This document shows positions 25,326 to 33,612 of a stretch of DNA of 64,000 nucleotides, piece after piece (the stretch's first letter is position 1; every line of letters begins with the position of its first letter). The stretch comes from an uncultured Ilyobacter sp. (GTDB lineage: Bacteria > Fusobacteriota > Fusobacteriia > Fusobacteriales > Fusobacteriaceae). Under the pieces are notes generated by a model. It worked only from the letters and a program-made list of their open reading frames with translations, made no database searches and was not told the DNA's origin. The stretch is from positions 1,860,001-1,924,000 of the forward strand of contig NZ_OY764059.1 in the NCBI RefSeq assembly GCF_963668085.1, read 5' to 3'. The position numbers and the translations under genes were made by a program.

Positions 25326-25686
25326 CTTTACCTCCTACTAGTTTCATTATAATTGGTATTAAAAACAGAGATCCTATTGTCGCTATTCCACCAGCTAAAA
25401 AGGCCACTGCACCTCCATTTATAGCCGCCACTACATTTTGAATACTTGACATTGCTACCACTACTGGAATGTAAAGACTACTTAATAAAAGTATACCTTT
25501 TTGAGTTTTTTCGCTAAATCCATTACCAGATTTCTCTAAGTAATTAGTAGCTATAACCATAATAAGCATTGCAAAACCTACCCCACCGACATTTCCACTG
25601 ATACCTAAAATCTTCCCTAGAGTAACTCCTATTGTGGATCCTAAAAACATGCAAAGACCTACAAATGCCAAACCGTAAATTTCCAT
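25291..25686 (-). CDS. madL: Malonate transporter subunit MadL
   Basis: This 131-residue protein with four predicted membrane helices is the small subunit of the MadLM malonate transporter. The N-terminal region (FVGLCMFLGSTIGVTLGKIL) and GNVGGVGFAMLIM are characteristic. It is the first gene of the operon, with a GGAGG site nine bases before the ATG. It starts about 63 bp downstream of a strong intrinsic terminator, so its transcription must pass that terminator. Confidence 0.9.
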   Translation of the reverse strand: MEIYGLAFVGLCMFLGSTIGVTLGKILGISGNVGGVGFAMLIMVIATNYLEKSGNGFSEKTQKGILLLSSLYIPVVVAMSSIQNVVAAINGGAVAFLAGGIATIGSLFLIPIIMKLVGGKDGYTDSVNEKV

Positions 25687-25748
25687 ACATTTCCTCCTTA
25701 CTATTTATTTTTTAAGTTACAACAACTTTTAAAAATCATATTTCAAAC

Positions 25749-25808
25749 AAAAAAAGAGCAGACCATAAGAAAAAATATAAAACATATTTTTTCTTAAATT
25801 CCTACTCT
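25749..25808 (-). terminator. Leader terminator (attenuator) ahead of the malonate operon
   Basis: On the minus strand a long hairpin ends in seven Ts (25749-25755). The lower stem is 25802-25808 with 25756-25762 (one G-U pair). The upper stem is a perfect 13-bp dyad, 25784-25796 with 25766-25778. It lies between the promoter at 25955-25983 and madL. This position, inside the leader, is that of an attenuator and not of a gene end. Confidence 0.75.
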
Positions 25809-25954
25809 CGTAATCTCGTATAACTATATTATATTTTTTGTTTGTTAAATAAAAATAATTTAATAAAATCTCGGATACTTCAATTCTAAAAACATACTAA
25901 ACGTCTATTGCTGTTTAAAAAGTTCGTTTACAATACACTCTGTCTCTCAAGTTA

Positions 25955-25983
25955 ATTTTATAACATTTTTTTTTTAAAGTCAA
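25955..25983 (-). promoter_or_regulatory. Probable promoter of the malonate operon
   Basis: On the minus strand, TTGACT (25978-25983), a 17-bp A-rich spacer and TAAAAT (25955-25960). Initiation near 25948 gives a leader of about 260 nt before madL. The -10 register is uncertain, since TATAAA is shifted by two bases. Confidence 0.6.
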
Positions 25984-26175
25984 TTTTTTTATTTAAATGT
26001 CGGTATCTTTATTTTAATCCTCTTAGTTCTAGCTATTCCGACTTCCAAAAGGATCTAATTTTTTATTTGCTGACTTTTCTTAATTAAAATCTTATTTACT
26101 ATAATAAATCTAATACTTAAACTATTTTGCTTTTGTAATTAGTCTTTAAAATACAAAAATATCTATGTTGACCTT
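25984..26175. other. AT-rich gap upstream of the malonate operon promoter
   Basis: No gene is seen. No clear terminator for the FUSC-like gene was found, so some read-through into the malonate operon is possible. Confidence 0.5.
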
Positions 26176-27255
26176 CTAATTTAGTGAGCCAATCCCCAAT
26201 AACTTCAATTTCTTTTTCAGTTCATATTTCAATTTTTCATGATGAATTACCACTCCACCAAGTGCGCCTATTAAACAACCAATAAGAGTATTAAATAATC
26301 TTAATTTCATAAATGTTGTTGTGCTCATTGTAAATAAAGTAGAAGCATCTGCAAGTAGTATTGTTAAAGGTGTAGCAAAAATAATTCCAATAGCATAGTT
26401 CCTTTGAACTGTAGCTTCAAGGATAAACTGGAGTATTACTATAGAAATCAGTATTAATTTGATATCTTCATTAGCAAATATTAAGGTAATCCAGCACAGA
26501 CCTAACCCCATAAATGTTCCTGCTATTCTTTGGGTCACTCTTTGAATCACATGGTCCTTAGATGCTCCCTGTAATGCTGCTACGCATGAGACTGAAATCC
26601 AGTATGGATTAACTACCTTTAATAGATGCCCTACCAATAATGAAATAAACATGAATATTCCAAATATTATTGCTTCTAATAAATCTGTATCTTGATTATA
26701 TTTAAAATTAACATGAAATATTCTTCCACTTATTGAGGGTTTATTTTTGTTCACAATAATACTATAAACAAAAGCAACAAAAGTAACTATTATAGATCCT
26801 AAGGCAAATAATCCTAAGCTTTCTGCTATTTTATCGGGTCTGTGTGGAATACAACTTGCTGTAGCAGCTATCATTACAAAAAAAAAGCTCTTTGGAGGTC
26901 TTACCATTAAATAAGATGTTAGCCAATGAATAATTCCACAATACATTCCAAATACAATAGACGAAATTATATAATTAAAACTAAACATAAGTCCTAAAGC
27001 ATATGAAAAAATAAAAGCAAATGAACAGGCTAATAATGTTATGATTCTTTCTCCGGTTGTTGCATAAATTGGAAAATAAACTAGTATCAATCCTGCCAGA
27101 GATGCTGTTAATCCTGCCTTGATATTATTGAGATAAAATCCTATTGTAAAAAATGTTCCCATTAGAAACGTTAATATTAATGGTATATGGAAGTTAATTT
27201 TATTTTTGTTTAATACAAAAATAGATTTAAACTTTCCTTTGAAAAAATTCAACAT
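26176..27255 (-). CDS. FUSC family inner-membrane protein
   Basis: This 359-residue integral membrane protein has two blocks of about five to six helices (residues 22-165 and 195-330), a repeated layout typical of the FUSC/aromatic acid exporter family. The second block starts with the conserved YWISVSCVAALQGASKDHVIQRVTQR, matching the family motif W-x-x-(T/S)-x-x-x-x-x-(Q/P). Members export small acids or aromatic compounds or have unknown roles. It lies between the malonate operon and padR on the same strand. PadR-linked phenolic or acid export is possible but unproven. Confidence 0.82.
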   Translation of the reverse strand: MLNFFKGKFKSIFVLNKNKINFHIPLILTFLMGTFFTIGFYLNNIKAGLTASLAGLILVYFPIYATTGERIITLLACSFAFIFSYALGLMFSFNYIISSIVFGMYCGIIHWLTSYLMVRPPKSFFFVMIAATASCIPHRPDKIAESLGLFALGSIIVTFVAFVYSIIVNKNKPSISGRIFHVNFKYNQDTDLLEAIIFGIFMFISLLVGHLLKVVNPYWISVSCVAALQGASKDHVIQRVTQRIAGTFMGLGLCWITLIFANEDIKLILISIVILQFILEATVQRNYAIGIIFATPLTILLADASTLFTMSTTTFMKLRLFNTLIGCLIGALGGVVIHHEKLKYELKKKLKLLGIGSLN

Positions 27256-27548
27256 ATTTTACATTCACCTTCCCTTATTATTTTAAAGTTTATAAAAATT
27301 TATTATAACTTTGTCTGGATACCTTTTAGCATCACAAAAAATATGTTTTTAGTCAGCCACTGGTATTTTTCATTATAAGTTTCGAATGTGGTGAAAGTTT
27401 TAAAATATCATACATAAATCATGGTCAATAAACTCACCTTCGTTACTTTACCCACATATTAATCAGGGACACTTCTAGTATCACTATTTTCATTATATAC
27501 CGATTCTATACTTAACTTAAAAAATATTTATGTCATGCCTTTACTAAA
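27256..27548. other. Gap with no recognisable feature
   Basis: AT-rich stretch of 293 bp between padR and the FUSC-like gene. No hairpin, repeat or coding frame stands out. Confidence 0.5.
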
Positions 27549-28112
27549 TCATTTATTTTTCTTTTCCTCTTTTTGAGCTTTTTTGCAATAACCAATACAC
27601 TTATCAAGCCATTTAATGACACTTTCTTGCCTCATAATAGCTCCCTCCAAGACAATAAAATCACCGAAACGATCAGTATTATGGTCAGGAATTTCAGAAT
27701 ACTGTTCTGCTGTCTTTTTTAGTATATCGAGCTTCTCTTTATGTTGTACTTTTTGATTTTCAAGAAGATGAATTCTTGACTCTAAATCTAAATTATTAGA
27801 AAAATACATACGTAATCTAAAAACATCTTTTGGAGTTTGTGAAATATTTTCATCTTTATGCAACCAGATCAAAAGTTCTTTCTGCCCCTTTTCAGTTATA
27901 GAATATAGTTTTTTTTCTAAGATATCTCCACTTATTTTAATATCATAAGTTACAAACCCCTCTTCTGCAAGACGTTTTAATTCTGGATAAATTTGGCTGT
28001 GTCTTGCGTGCCAAAATTTGAATAATTCATATTTAAATTCTTTTGCTATATCATAACCAGTCATATCTTTTTTATTAAGAAGTCCTAAAATTGCATATTT
28101 TAAAGTTCTCAT
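27549..28112 (-). CDS. PadR family transcriptional regulator
   Basis: This 187-residue repressor has an N-terminal winged helix (MRTLKYAILGLLNKKDMTGYDI, wing to about residue 85) and a C-terminal helical dimerisation domain (about 95-185), the full-length PadR-s1 layout. PadR proteins classically repress phenolic-acid detoxification genes and release DNA on binding the acid. The ATG at 28112 is chosen over an upstream GTG because AGGGGTG is spaced for it. It is divergent from the OFA transporter, with a 38-bp dyad operator between them. Confidence 0.88.
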   Translation of the reverse strand: MRTLKYAILGLLNKKDMTGYDIAKEFKYELFKFWHARHSQIYPELKRLAEEGFVTYDIKISGDILEKKLYSITEKGQKELLIWLHKDENISQTPKDVFRLRMYFSNNLDLESRIHLLENQKVQHKEKLDILKKTAEQYSEIPDHNTDRFGDFIVLEGAIMRQESVIKWLDKCIGYCKKAQKEEKKNK

Positions 28113-28195
28113 GATCACCCCTATTTAGACTTTTAATCTCGATTTTCATTGCAATTATAGCATATTTTGTATGTATAAACCACAAACAAATTGTA

Positions 28196-28233
28196 ACTTT
28201 GACAACATGTCTGTGTTGACATGTTGTCAAAGT
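28196..28233. promoter_or_regulatory. PadR-type operator: perfect 16-bp inverted repeat
   Basis: ACTTTGACAACATGTC (28196-28211) and GACATGTTGTCAAAGT (28218-28233) are separated by 6 bp. The centre reads ATGT-N8-ACAT, the known PadR half-site spacing. It covers the -35 box of the transporter promoter. Confidence 0.88.
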
Positions 28234-28244
28234 CATGGTATAAA
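28216..28244 (+). promoter_or_regulatory. Promoter of the OFA transporter operon
   Basis: TTGACA (28216-28221), a 17-bp spacer and TATAAA (28239-28244). The -35 box and most of the spacer lie in the dyad, so repressor binding would block polymerase. Confidence 0.85.
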
Positions 28245-28289
28245 TGATTGTTACTAAAATAACAATCAAAAATTAAAAGGAGGCTTATT

Positions 28290-29546
28290 ATGAATTATTC
28301 AAAAAAAAGGTGGCTTGTGTTAATCGCAAGTTGTTTCATCAACCTTTGTATAGGTTCTTTATACGCATGGAGTGTGTTTGCTGGCCCTATGGCAGAACAT
28401 CTGACTCAACTCAATGGAGTAGCACTTACTCCTGCTAATTTATCAATTGTCTTCATTATCGCTAACTCAGTCGGACCGGTTACTATGATCGGTGGAGGAA
28501 AGGTCAATGACACTTTTGGACCTAAAATTGTAATTTTTGTGGGCGGACTTATGTTTGGTGGAGGTATGATTTTATCAGGATTTGCCAAAAGTGTTGGAGC
28601 TTTGATATTGTCTTATGGTCTCCTCACCGGATTAGGTCTTGGAATGGTTTACGGATGTACTATCAGTAATTCAATTAAATTTTTCCCAGACAAACGTGGA
28701 TTCGTCGGTGGAGTTACAACTGCCTTATTTGGTATAAGTTCAGTTATTATTCCTCCAATAGCAGCGGTTATTATTTCCCAAACTGGTGCTACAGCTGGTT
28801 TTAAAATCATTGGAGCTGTATTTACTGTCATTGTGTGTACAAGTGCTTTCTTTATAGATAAATGTCCGGTTGGTTTTGTTCCTGAAGGCTGGACACCACC
28901 AGTATCAAATAACAAAAGCGATATAGAAACTGATAAAGATTGGAAAAAAATGTTACAAACACCTGTATTTTATGTAATGCTTCTTTTATTGACTTGCGGT
29001 GGGTTTGCTGCACTCATGTTTATACCTTTGGCGGCTCCCTTAGCTAAAAAATTAATAGGAATGTCCCCGGTTGCTGCAACCGCTGCCGTATCAACAATAG
29101 CTTTGTTTAATGTATTTGGTAGAGTTCTTGCAGGTTCTATTTCAGATAAAATAGGTAGAATCAATACCCTTGCATCAGCTTGTGTTTTGTCAATTATCGG
29201 ATCAGGATTCTTATATGTTTCTGGTGAAGGAGATATTACAACCTTCTACATAGGGATATCAATTATAGGGATATGTTTTGGATCATTTATGGGAGTTTTT
29301 CCTGGATTTACAGCCGATCAGTTTGGTGCTAGAAACAATAGTGTGAACTTCGGGATAATGTTTATAGGATTTGCTATTGCAGGTTATGTTGGACCTACAA
29401 TTATGGTAAAAGTAGCTAAAATGACAAATTCTGCTTTTCTAATTGCAATGGGATTCAGTTTTGCAGGCCTCATTCTAACTTTTATTTATCGTGTAGTAAA
29501 CAAAAGTACAAATAACGTAGCAGTGTCTATTGAAAATAAATTATAA
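28290..29546 (+). CDS. MFS transporter, OFA (oxalate/formate antiporter) family
   Basis: This 418-residue protein has about 12 membrane helices. The N-terminal RWLVLIASCFINLCIGSLYA and WSVFAGPMA are the OFA family signature, with a typical cytoplasmic loop GGGKVNDTFGPKI. OFA members exchange small carboxylic acids. It is the first gene behind the PadR operator and 16 bp upstream of the flavoprotein gene, so it probably imports that enzyme's substrate or exchanges it for the product. The AAAGGAGGC site precedes the ATG. Confidence 0.9.
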   Translation: MNYSKKRWLVLIASCFINLCIGSLYAWSVFAGPMAEHLTQLNGVALTPANLSIVFIIANSVGPVTMIGGGKVNDTFGPKIVIFVGGLMFGGGMILSGFAKSVGALILSYGLLTGLGLGMVYGCTISNSIKFFPDKRGFVGGVTTALFGISSVIIPPIAAVIISQTGATAGFKIIGAVFTVIVCTSAFFIDKCPVGFVPEGWTPPVSNNKSDIETDKDWKKMLQTPVFYVMLLLLTCGGFAALMFIPLAAPLAKKLIGMSPVAATAAVSTIALFNVFGRVLAGSISDKIGRINTLASACVLSIIGSGFLYVSGEGDITTFYIGISIIGICFGSFMGVFPGFTADQFGARNNSVNFGIMFIGFAIAGYVGPTIMVKVAKMTNSAFLIAMGFSFAGLILTFIYRVVNKSTNNVAVSIENKL

Positions 29547-29562
29547 ATGGAGGAATTTAATA

Positions 29563-31512
29563 ATGGAAAGAAAATATCCTAATCTTTGTAAGCCGATTAA
29601 ACTAGGAAATGTATATTTTAGAAATAGAATGTTTGGAGCTCCAATGGGCGGGACAGACATAACCGCAGATTGTACAGTAGGACCAGCTTCTACAGCGTTC
29701 TATGAAAATAGGGCAAAAGGGGGAGCAGCAAACGTTACGGTAAGTGAACTGGTAGTCCACCCTGAAACTGAAGGTTCTCACATGTATCACTTAGATCTAC
29801 AAACTGTTGGTTCTTTATCAAGCTTTACTTATACAGCTGATGCAATCCGTCGTCACGGTGCAATTGCAAGTGTTGAGCTATCACATTCAGGACAATATGC
29901 AGGAACTTATCTTGTGGATAAAGAAAAAAAACAAGGTATGGGACAATGGGGACCAAGTGCAGGAACCCGTCCTGATGGAAGAGAAGTGCATGAGCTTACA
30001 AAGGAATTAATAGATGATATTGTTAAATCTTACGGAGAAAAAGCAGCATTAGCTAAAAAAGCCGGATTTGAAATGATAATGGTTCATGCCGGTCACGGAT
30101 GGTTAATTAATCAATTCCTTTCATCTCATTTTAATAAAAGAACAGATATATATGGTGGTTCATTAGAAAATAGAGTGCGTTTTTTACAAGAAGTTTTAGA
30201 TAGTGTCCGTAATGCTGTTGGATATGGATTCCCTATTGAACTCAGAATGAGTGGTTCTGAACTTTTTGAAGGTGGATATACTCTTGAAGATGGTATAGAA
30301 ATTGCTAAATTAGTAGAAAGTAAAATTGATTTACTTCATGTTTCTGCAGGTACATACCAACGTGGATTTGGTATAACTCACCCTTCTATGTTTATACCAC
30401 ATGGAGCAAATGTTTATTTAGCTGCAGAAATTAAAAAACACGTAAGTGTTCCCGTTGCAACTATTGGTGGATTAAATGATCCTGAAATGATGGAAGAAAT
30501 TATAGCGTCTGGAAAAGCTGATGTTGTTGAGATGGCAAGAGCTTTATTAGCTGATCCTGAGCTTCCTAAAAAAGTAATGTTAAACAAAGATGAGCATATC
30601 ATCCACTGTTTACGTTGTTACACATGTATGGCGGAAAGAGCTGAAACAGGAACTAGACGTTGTACTGTAAATCCAATTATCGGCAGAGAAAGTGATGGTT
30701 TAGAAATTAATCCAGCACCAGTTAAAAAGAAAGTATTAGTTGTTGGAGCAGGTCCAGGTGGACTTAAAGCAGCAATTACTGCAGCAAAAAGAGGACATGA
30801 AGTAGTTTTATGTGAGCAAAATTCAGAAGTAGGCGGAATACTAATAGGTGAGCAGGCAATTCCATTTAAACATGAAATGTATCAATTGGGTGTTACTCTA
30901 GGTAAATTAGCTGAAGATGCAGGGGTAGATATTCGTCTTAATACTAGAGTAGATAAAGCATACGCTGATAAAGAAAATGCAGATGCAATTATAATTGCAG
31001 TAGGTTCAGAGCCATTCTTACCTCCTATTGAAGGATTAACTAGAGATACTGCTATATTAATAAATGACTACCATGAGAAGGTAGATCGAGTGACTGACGA
31101 AGTTATTGTCTTAGGAGGAGGACTTGCAGGATGCGAGGCCGCTATCCATTTCGCTAGAGAAGGTAAAAAAGTTAGTCTAGTAGAAATGAATGAAGAGTTC
31201 TCACCTGATGCAAATATTCGTCACAGACCTCTTTTATTAGCTGAAATAGATAAAAGCGATATAGCAATTTTTAAAAGTCATAAAGCTATTAAAGTTAGTG
31301 AAAATGGAGTTCTTTGTGTAAATAAAGAAGGGAAAGAAGTATTTGTTTCCGGAACAACTGTTGTATGTGCATTAGGACAAAAATCAAGAAGAGCAAGTGT
31401 TGATGAATTATGGGATTCAGCATTAATGGTTTCTCAAATAGGTGATTGTGTAAAAGTTTCAACAATTACAACAGCTATTTATCAAGGTCACCATGCAGCA
31501 TTAGATATTTAA
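29563..31512 (+). CDS. Enoate reductase-like flavoprotein (old yellow enzyme / 2,4-dienoyl-CoA reductase family)
   Basis: This 649-residue enzyme has three modules. The first is an FMN-binding TIM barrel (about residues 1-340, MFGAPMGGTDI, then VHAGHGWLINQFLS and the HFNKRTDIYGGSLENR loop). The second is a 4Fe-4S cluster (CLRCYTC and a later Cys before TVNP, about 347-368). The third is an FAD/NAD(P) domain with two dinucleotide motifs (VLVVGAGPGGLKAA and VIVLGGGLAGCEAA). Such enzymes reduce C=C bonds of enoates, dienoyl-CoA or bile-acid intermediates. PadR control and the OFA partner suggest an unsaturated, perhaps phenolic, carboxylic acid as substrate. A longer start at 29530 is disfavoured because the GGAGG site fits the ATG at 29563. 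Confidence 0.9.
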   Translation: MERKYPNLCKPIKLGNVYFRNRMFGAPMGGTDITADCTVGPASTAFYENRAKGGAANVTVSELVVHPETEGSHMYHLDLQTVGSLSSFTYTADAIRRHGAIASVELSHSGQYAGTYLVDKEKKQGMGQWGPSAGTRPDGREVHELTKELIDDIVKSYGEKAALAKKAGFEMIMVHAGHGWLINQFLSSHFNKRTDIYGGSLENRVRFLQEVLDSVRNAVGYGFPIELRMSGSELFEGGYTLEDGIEIAKLVESKIDLLHVSAGTYQRGFGITHPSMFIPHGANVYLAAEIKKHVSVPVATIGGLNDPEMMEEIIASGKADVVEMARALLADPELPKKVMLNKDEHIIHCLRCYTCMAERAETGTRRCTVNPIIGRESDGLEINPAPVKKKVLVVGAGPGGLKAAITAAKRGHEVVLCEQNSEVGGILIGEQAIPFKHEMYQLGVTLGKLAEDAGVDIRLNTRVDKAYADKENADAIIIAVGSEPFLPPIEGLTRDTAILINDYHEKVDRVTDEVIVLGGGLAGCEAAIHFAREGKKVSLVEMNEEFSPDANIRHRPLLLAEIDKSDIAIFKSHKAIKVSENGVLCVNKEGKEVFVSGTTVVCALGQKSRRASVDELWDSALMVSQIGDCVKVSTITTAIYQGHHAALDI

Positions 31513-31531
31513 AATATAACAATAACCATAA

Positions 31532-31560
31532 AGTAGCTGTCCAATGTCAGCTACTCTTTT
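31532..31560 (+). terminator. Terminator after the flavoprotein gene
   Basis: Arms AGTAGCTG (31532-31539) and CAGCTACT (31548-31555) followed by CTTTTA. It probably ends the OFA/flavoprotein operon, or partly separates it from the hydrolase gene. Confidence 0.7.
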
Positions 31561-31769
31561 ACTTTGAAATTTGCTGTCATTGCAGATATGTAGATAAATA
31601 TAATCAGGTAAAAGTCAGGAATTTATCGATCACATAATTGAAACTATAGGAAATTCTATAATAGATTTATGCATCAATCTATTTATAGTGACCCTTCTAG
31701 GTGTTTTGAACTCAAAATTCTATTATTTTTAATGGGATATATATTATAAAAAAATATTGGAGGACTTTT

Positions 31770-32645
31770 ATGTACAAGATTTTAAAAAAAGTTATATTTA
31801 GTATTATTACCGCAGTCACTATCTTTTCATATGTTTCAGAGATAGCAATGGCTTCGGAACCACCAGCGGATATAATGAAACTTCTTCACAATAATAATCC
31901 GTTAGAGCCTACAAAAGTTTTTGACGACCTATACTGTGTAGGAAGTGTTAGTGTTGTGGCATGGGTACTAAAAACTTCAGATGGAATTATTCTTATTGAT
32001 TCCATGTGGGATGACCATGATGCTGAAACCATTATAAATGGAATGGAGAGCCTTGGATTAGATCCCTCAGAAATAAAATACATTCTTATAAGTCATGGAC
32101 ATGGTGACCATTACGGAGGTGCTAATTATTTAAGAGATAAATTTGGAGCTAAAGTAGTTATGACAAAGGTTGATGCTGAATTTATGTATTCTTTAACAAC
32201 AGGTCCCAACTCTTCTCGTTCTCCTAAACCTCCTGTAGATATCTATGTTAAAAACGGAGATGAAATAACTCTGGGAGATAAAACAGTTAAAATATTAGAA
32301 ACTCCTGGACATACACCTGGTGGAATTTCTTTCATATTCCATATTGTAAATGATGGTAAGGAACATACTGCTGTACTTTGGGGAGGAACAGGTATTCCCA
32401 GAAATGCTAAAGAAAAACTAACTTATAAAACTTCTGTTACTCATTTTGAAAAAGAATCTAAAGAGGCTGGAGCAACTATTGAGCTTACTGCACATTTATT
32501 TGTAGGTGATGGATTTAAAAACTTAGATACTGCAAGGAATAGAAAAAAAGGGGAAGCCAATCCTTTCATTCTTGGAAAATCTGGTATGGATGATTATTTT
32601 AAAGCTCTTAATAAGTCTATCGATGATGCCATTTTAGTAAAATAA
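31770..32645 (+). CDS. Exported metallo-beta-lactamase-fold hydrolase
   Basis: This 291-residue protein has an N-terminal signal peptide (cleavage near AMAS-EPPA, about residues 28-31). Its MBL domain has the zinc motif SHGHGDH (about residues 107-113), the later ETPGHTPGG histidine, and a C-terminal AHL(F)VGD segment. The pattern is close to subclass B3-like lactamases and related periplasmic hydrolases. A TTGGAGG site lies before the ATG. It lies 257 bp beyond the flavoprotein gene, after a terminator, so it may be transcribed separately. The substrate is unknown: an ester, lactone or beta-lactam is possible. Confidence 0.87.
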   Translation: MYKILKKVIFSIITAVTIFSYVSEIAMASEPPADIMKLLHNNNPLEPTKVFDDLYCVGSVSVVAWVLKTSDGIILIDSMWDDHDAETIINGMESLGLDPSEIKYILISHGHGDHYGGANYLRDKFGAKVVMTKVDAEFMYSLTTGPNSSRSPKPPVDIYVKNGDEITLGDKTVKILETPGHTPGGISFIFHIVNDGKEHTAVLWGGTGIPRNAKEKLTYKTSVTHFEKESKEAGATIELTAHLFVGDGFKNLDTARNRKKGEANPFILGKSGMDDYFKALNKSIDDAILVK

Positions 32646-33094
32646 CTATTTGATTATTGATAAACAAAATTTGTATTTTATCATAAAATCAATATACGAA
32701 TTTAGAAGGTTAAAACCATTAATTCTATAGGATACCTGTTACACTATCAGAAAAATTTATCCGCATTTAAACACCAAACTTAGAGATTATTAGTTACTCC
32801 TTAACAATAGGTAATTTTAAAAAAATTATCGTTAAGAGTTGAAAAAAACCAACATTGTTAAGGATCTCGTAGAAAAATCAGAAAGAAAAGATTACGTAAA
32901 GTTAATAAAAAACCTGAATTATAAAAGAGTTGTTTTATTGATTCTTACAGAAAGTTGTTATGAATTGGTTAAGAAACTGAAAACCTTATATGAAGAAGCA
33001 CTTATTACAATTTGTAAGGGATTAAGTGAAGATGAAATTCGAATTTTAAAGGAAGTTTGGAAGTATCCAAATTTAGACTACCACAATATACAAA
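32646..33094. other. Gap with a marR relic
   Basis: About 450 bp between the hydrolase and the ssrA terminator. No intact gene is present; the decayed marR fragment at 32839-33071 is the only coding trace. Confidence 0.6.
32839..33071 (+). pseudogene. Decayed MarR-family fragment
   Basis: The frame reads as the second half of a MarR regulator. It has the recognition-helix end and wing (IVKDLVEKSERKD, then RVVLLILTES), followed by YELVKKLKTLYEEAL and LSEDEIRILKEV of the dimerisation helices. The N-terminal half is missing, the DRR wing is scrambled, and the true end is lost, because the frame runs on into the ssrA terminator. No ribosome site is present. It is a relic next to the 3' end of ssrA, a common integration site for islands. 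The family call rests on pattern memory alone. Confidence 0.5.
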
Positions 33095-33164
33095 AGAGAG
33101 TAAGAATATTAAATTCTTACTCTCTCTATTTCAATACCCCAAAGGCTCTAGAAACCTTTGCAGT
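33095..33164 (-). terminator. ssrA terminators and repeat shared with 10609-10652
   Basis: Hairpin GAGAGTAAGAAT/ATTCTTACTCTC (33096-33107, 33113-33124) with TTTT on the minus strand, preceded in transcription by CAAAGG/CCTTTG (33140-33145, 33155-33160). Bases 33121-33164 match 10609-10652. The GAGTAAGAAT stem also matches the palindrome at 11354-11387. Confidence 0.7.
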
Positions 33165-33175
33165 CGTGGATTCCT

Positions 33176-33519
33176 TGGTGGAAGTGACGGGAATCGAACC
33201 CGTGTCCAAGATTACCAGTATCATAAGCTTCTACAAGCTTAGTCTGTGATTTGATCTCACATCAGATGCCCACACAAACATGGTCATACGATGCCAGCCT
33301 CTTTAGTTTCCCCTATACATCGAGACACTGTATCGGGTAAGCCGTAAATTAGTTATACTCCGTAAGGATTCCTAAACGGCCTCGGAAACCTGGAGCAAGC
33401 TACATTATGCAGCTAAAGCGTAATTGTTGTTTTCATCTAAACGATGTTTGGCCTCTCACAGCGACCAACCTGGCCTGCTACCTACAACCTGATAACCCTG
33501 TCGAAACCTTGGCACTCCC
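33176..33519 (-). ncRNA. ssrA: tmRNA (one-piece)
   Basis: Read on the minus strand, the 5' end GGGAGTGCCAAGGTTTCGAC pairs through GGGAGTG with CACTTCC at the 3' end, giving the tRNA-like acceptor stem with encoded CCA. The T-arm (GGGTTCGATTCCCGTC) is present near the 3' end. The tag frame is at 33405-33452: it ends DENNNYALAA and a TAA stop. The resume codon is probably GCC, giving AKHRLDENNNYALAA. With smpB 1.9 kb away, it rescues stalled ribosomes and marks the product for proteolysis. Confidence 0.96.
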
Positions 33520-33612
33520 TTTCATATAACATATTATAGCATTTTTTACACATTATTTCAATTTAATATATTTCTTCAATATCCCTCTAAATATAAGATT
33601 CATTGGTTTATC

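Noticed and set aside
33057-33249. Short plus-strand frames containing VTGIEPV or NRTRV
   Set aside because: They are translations of the tmRNA T-arm and its flank, a familiar annotation artefact.
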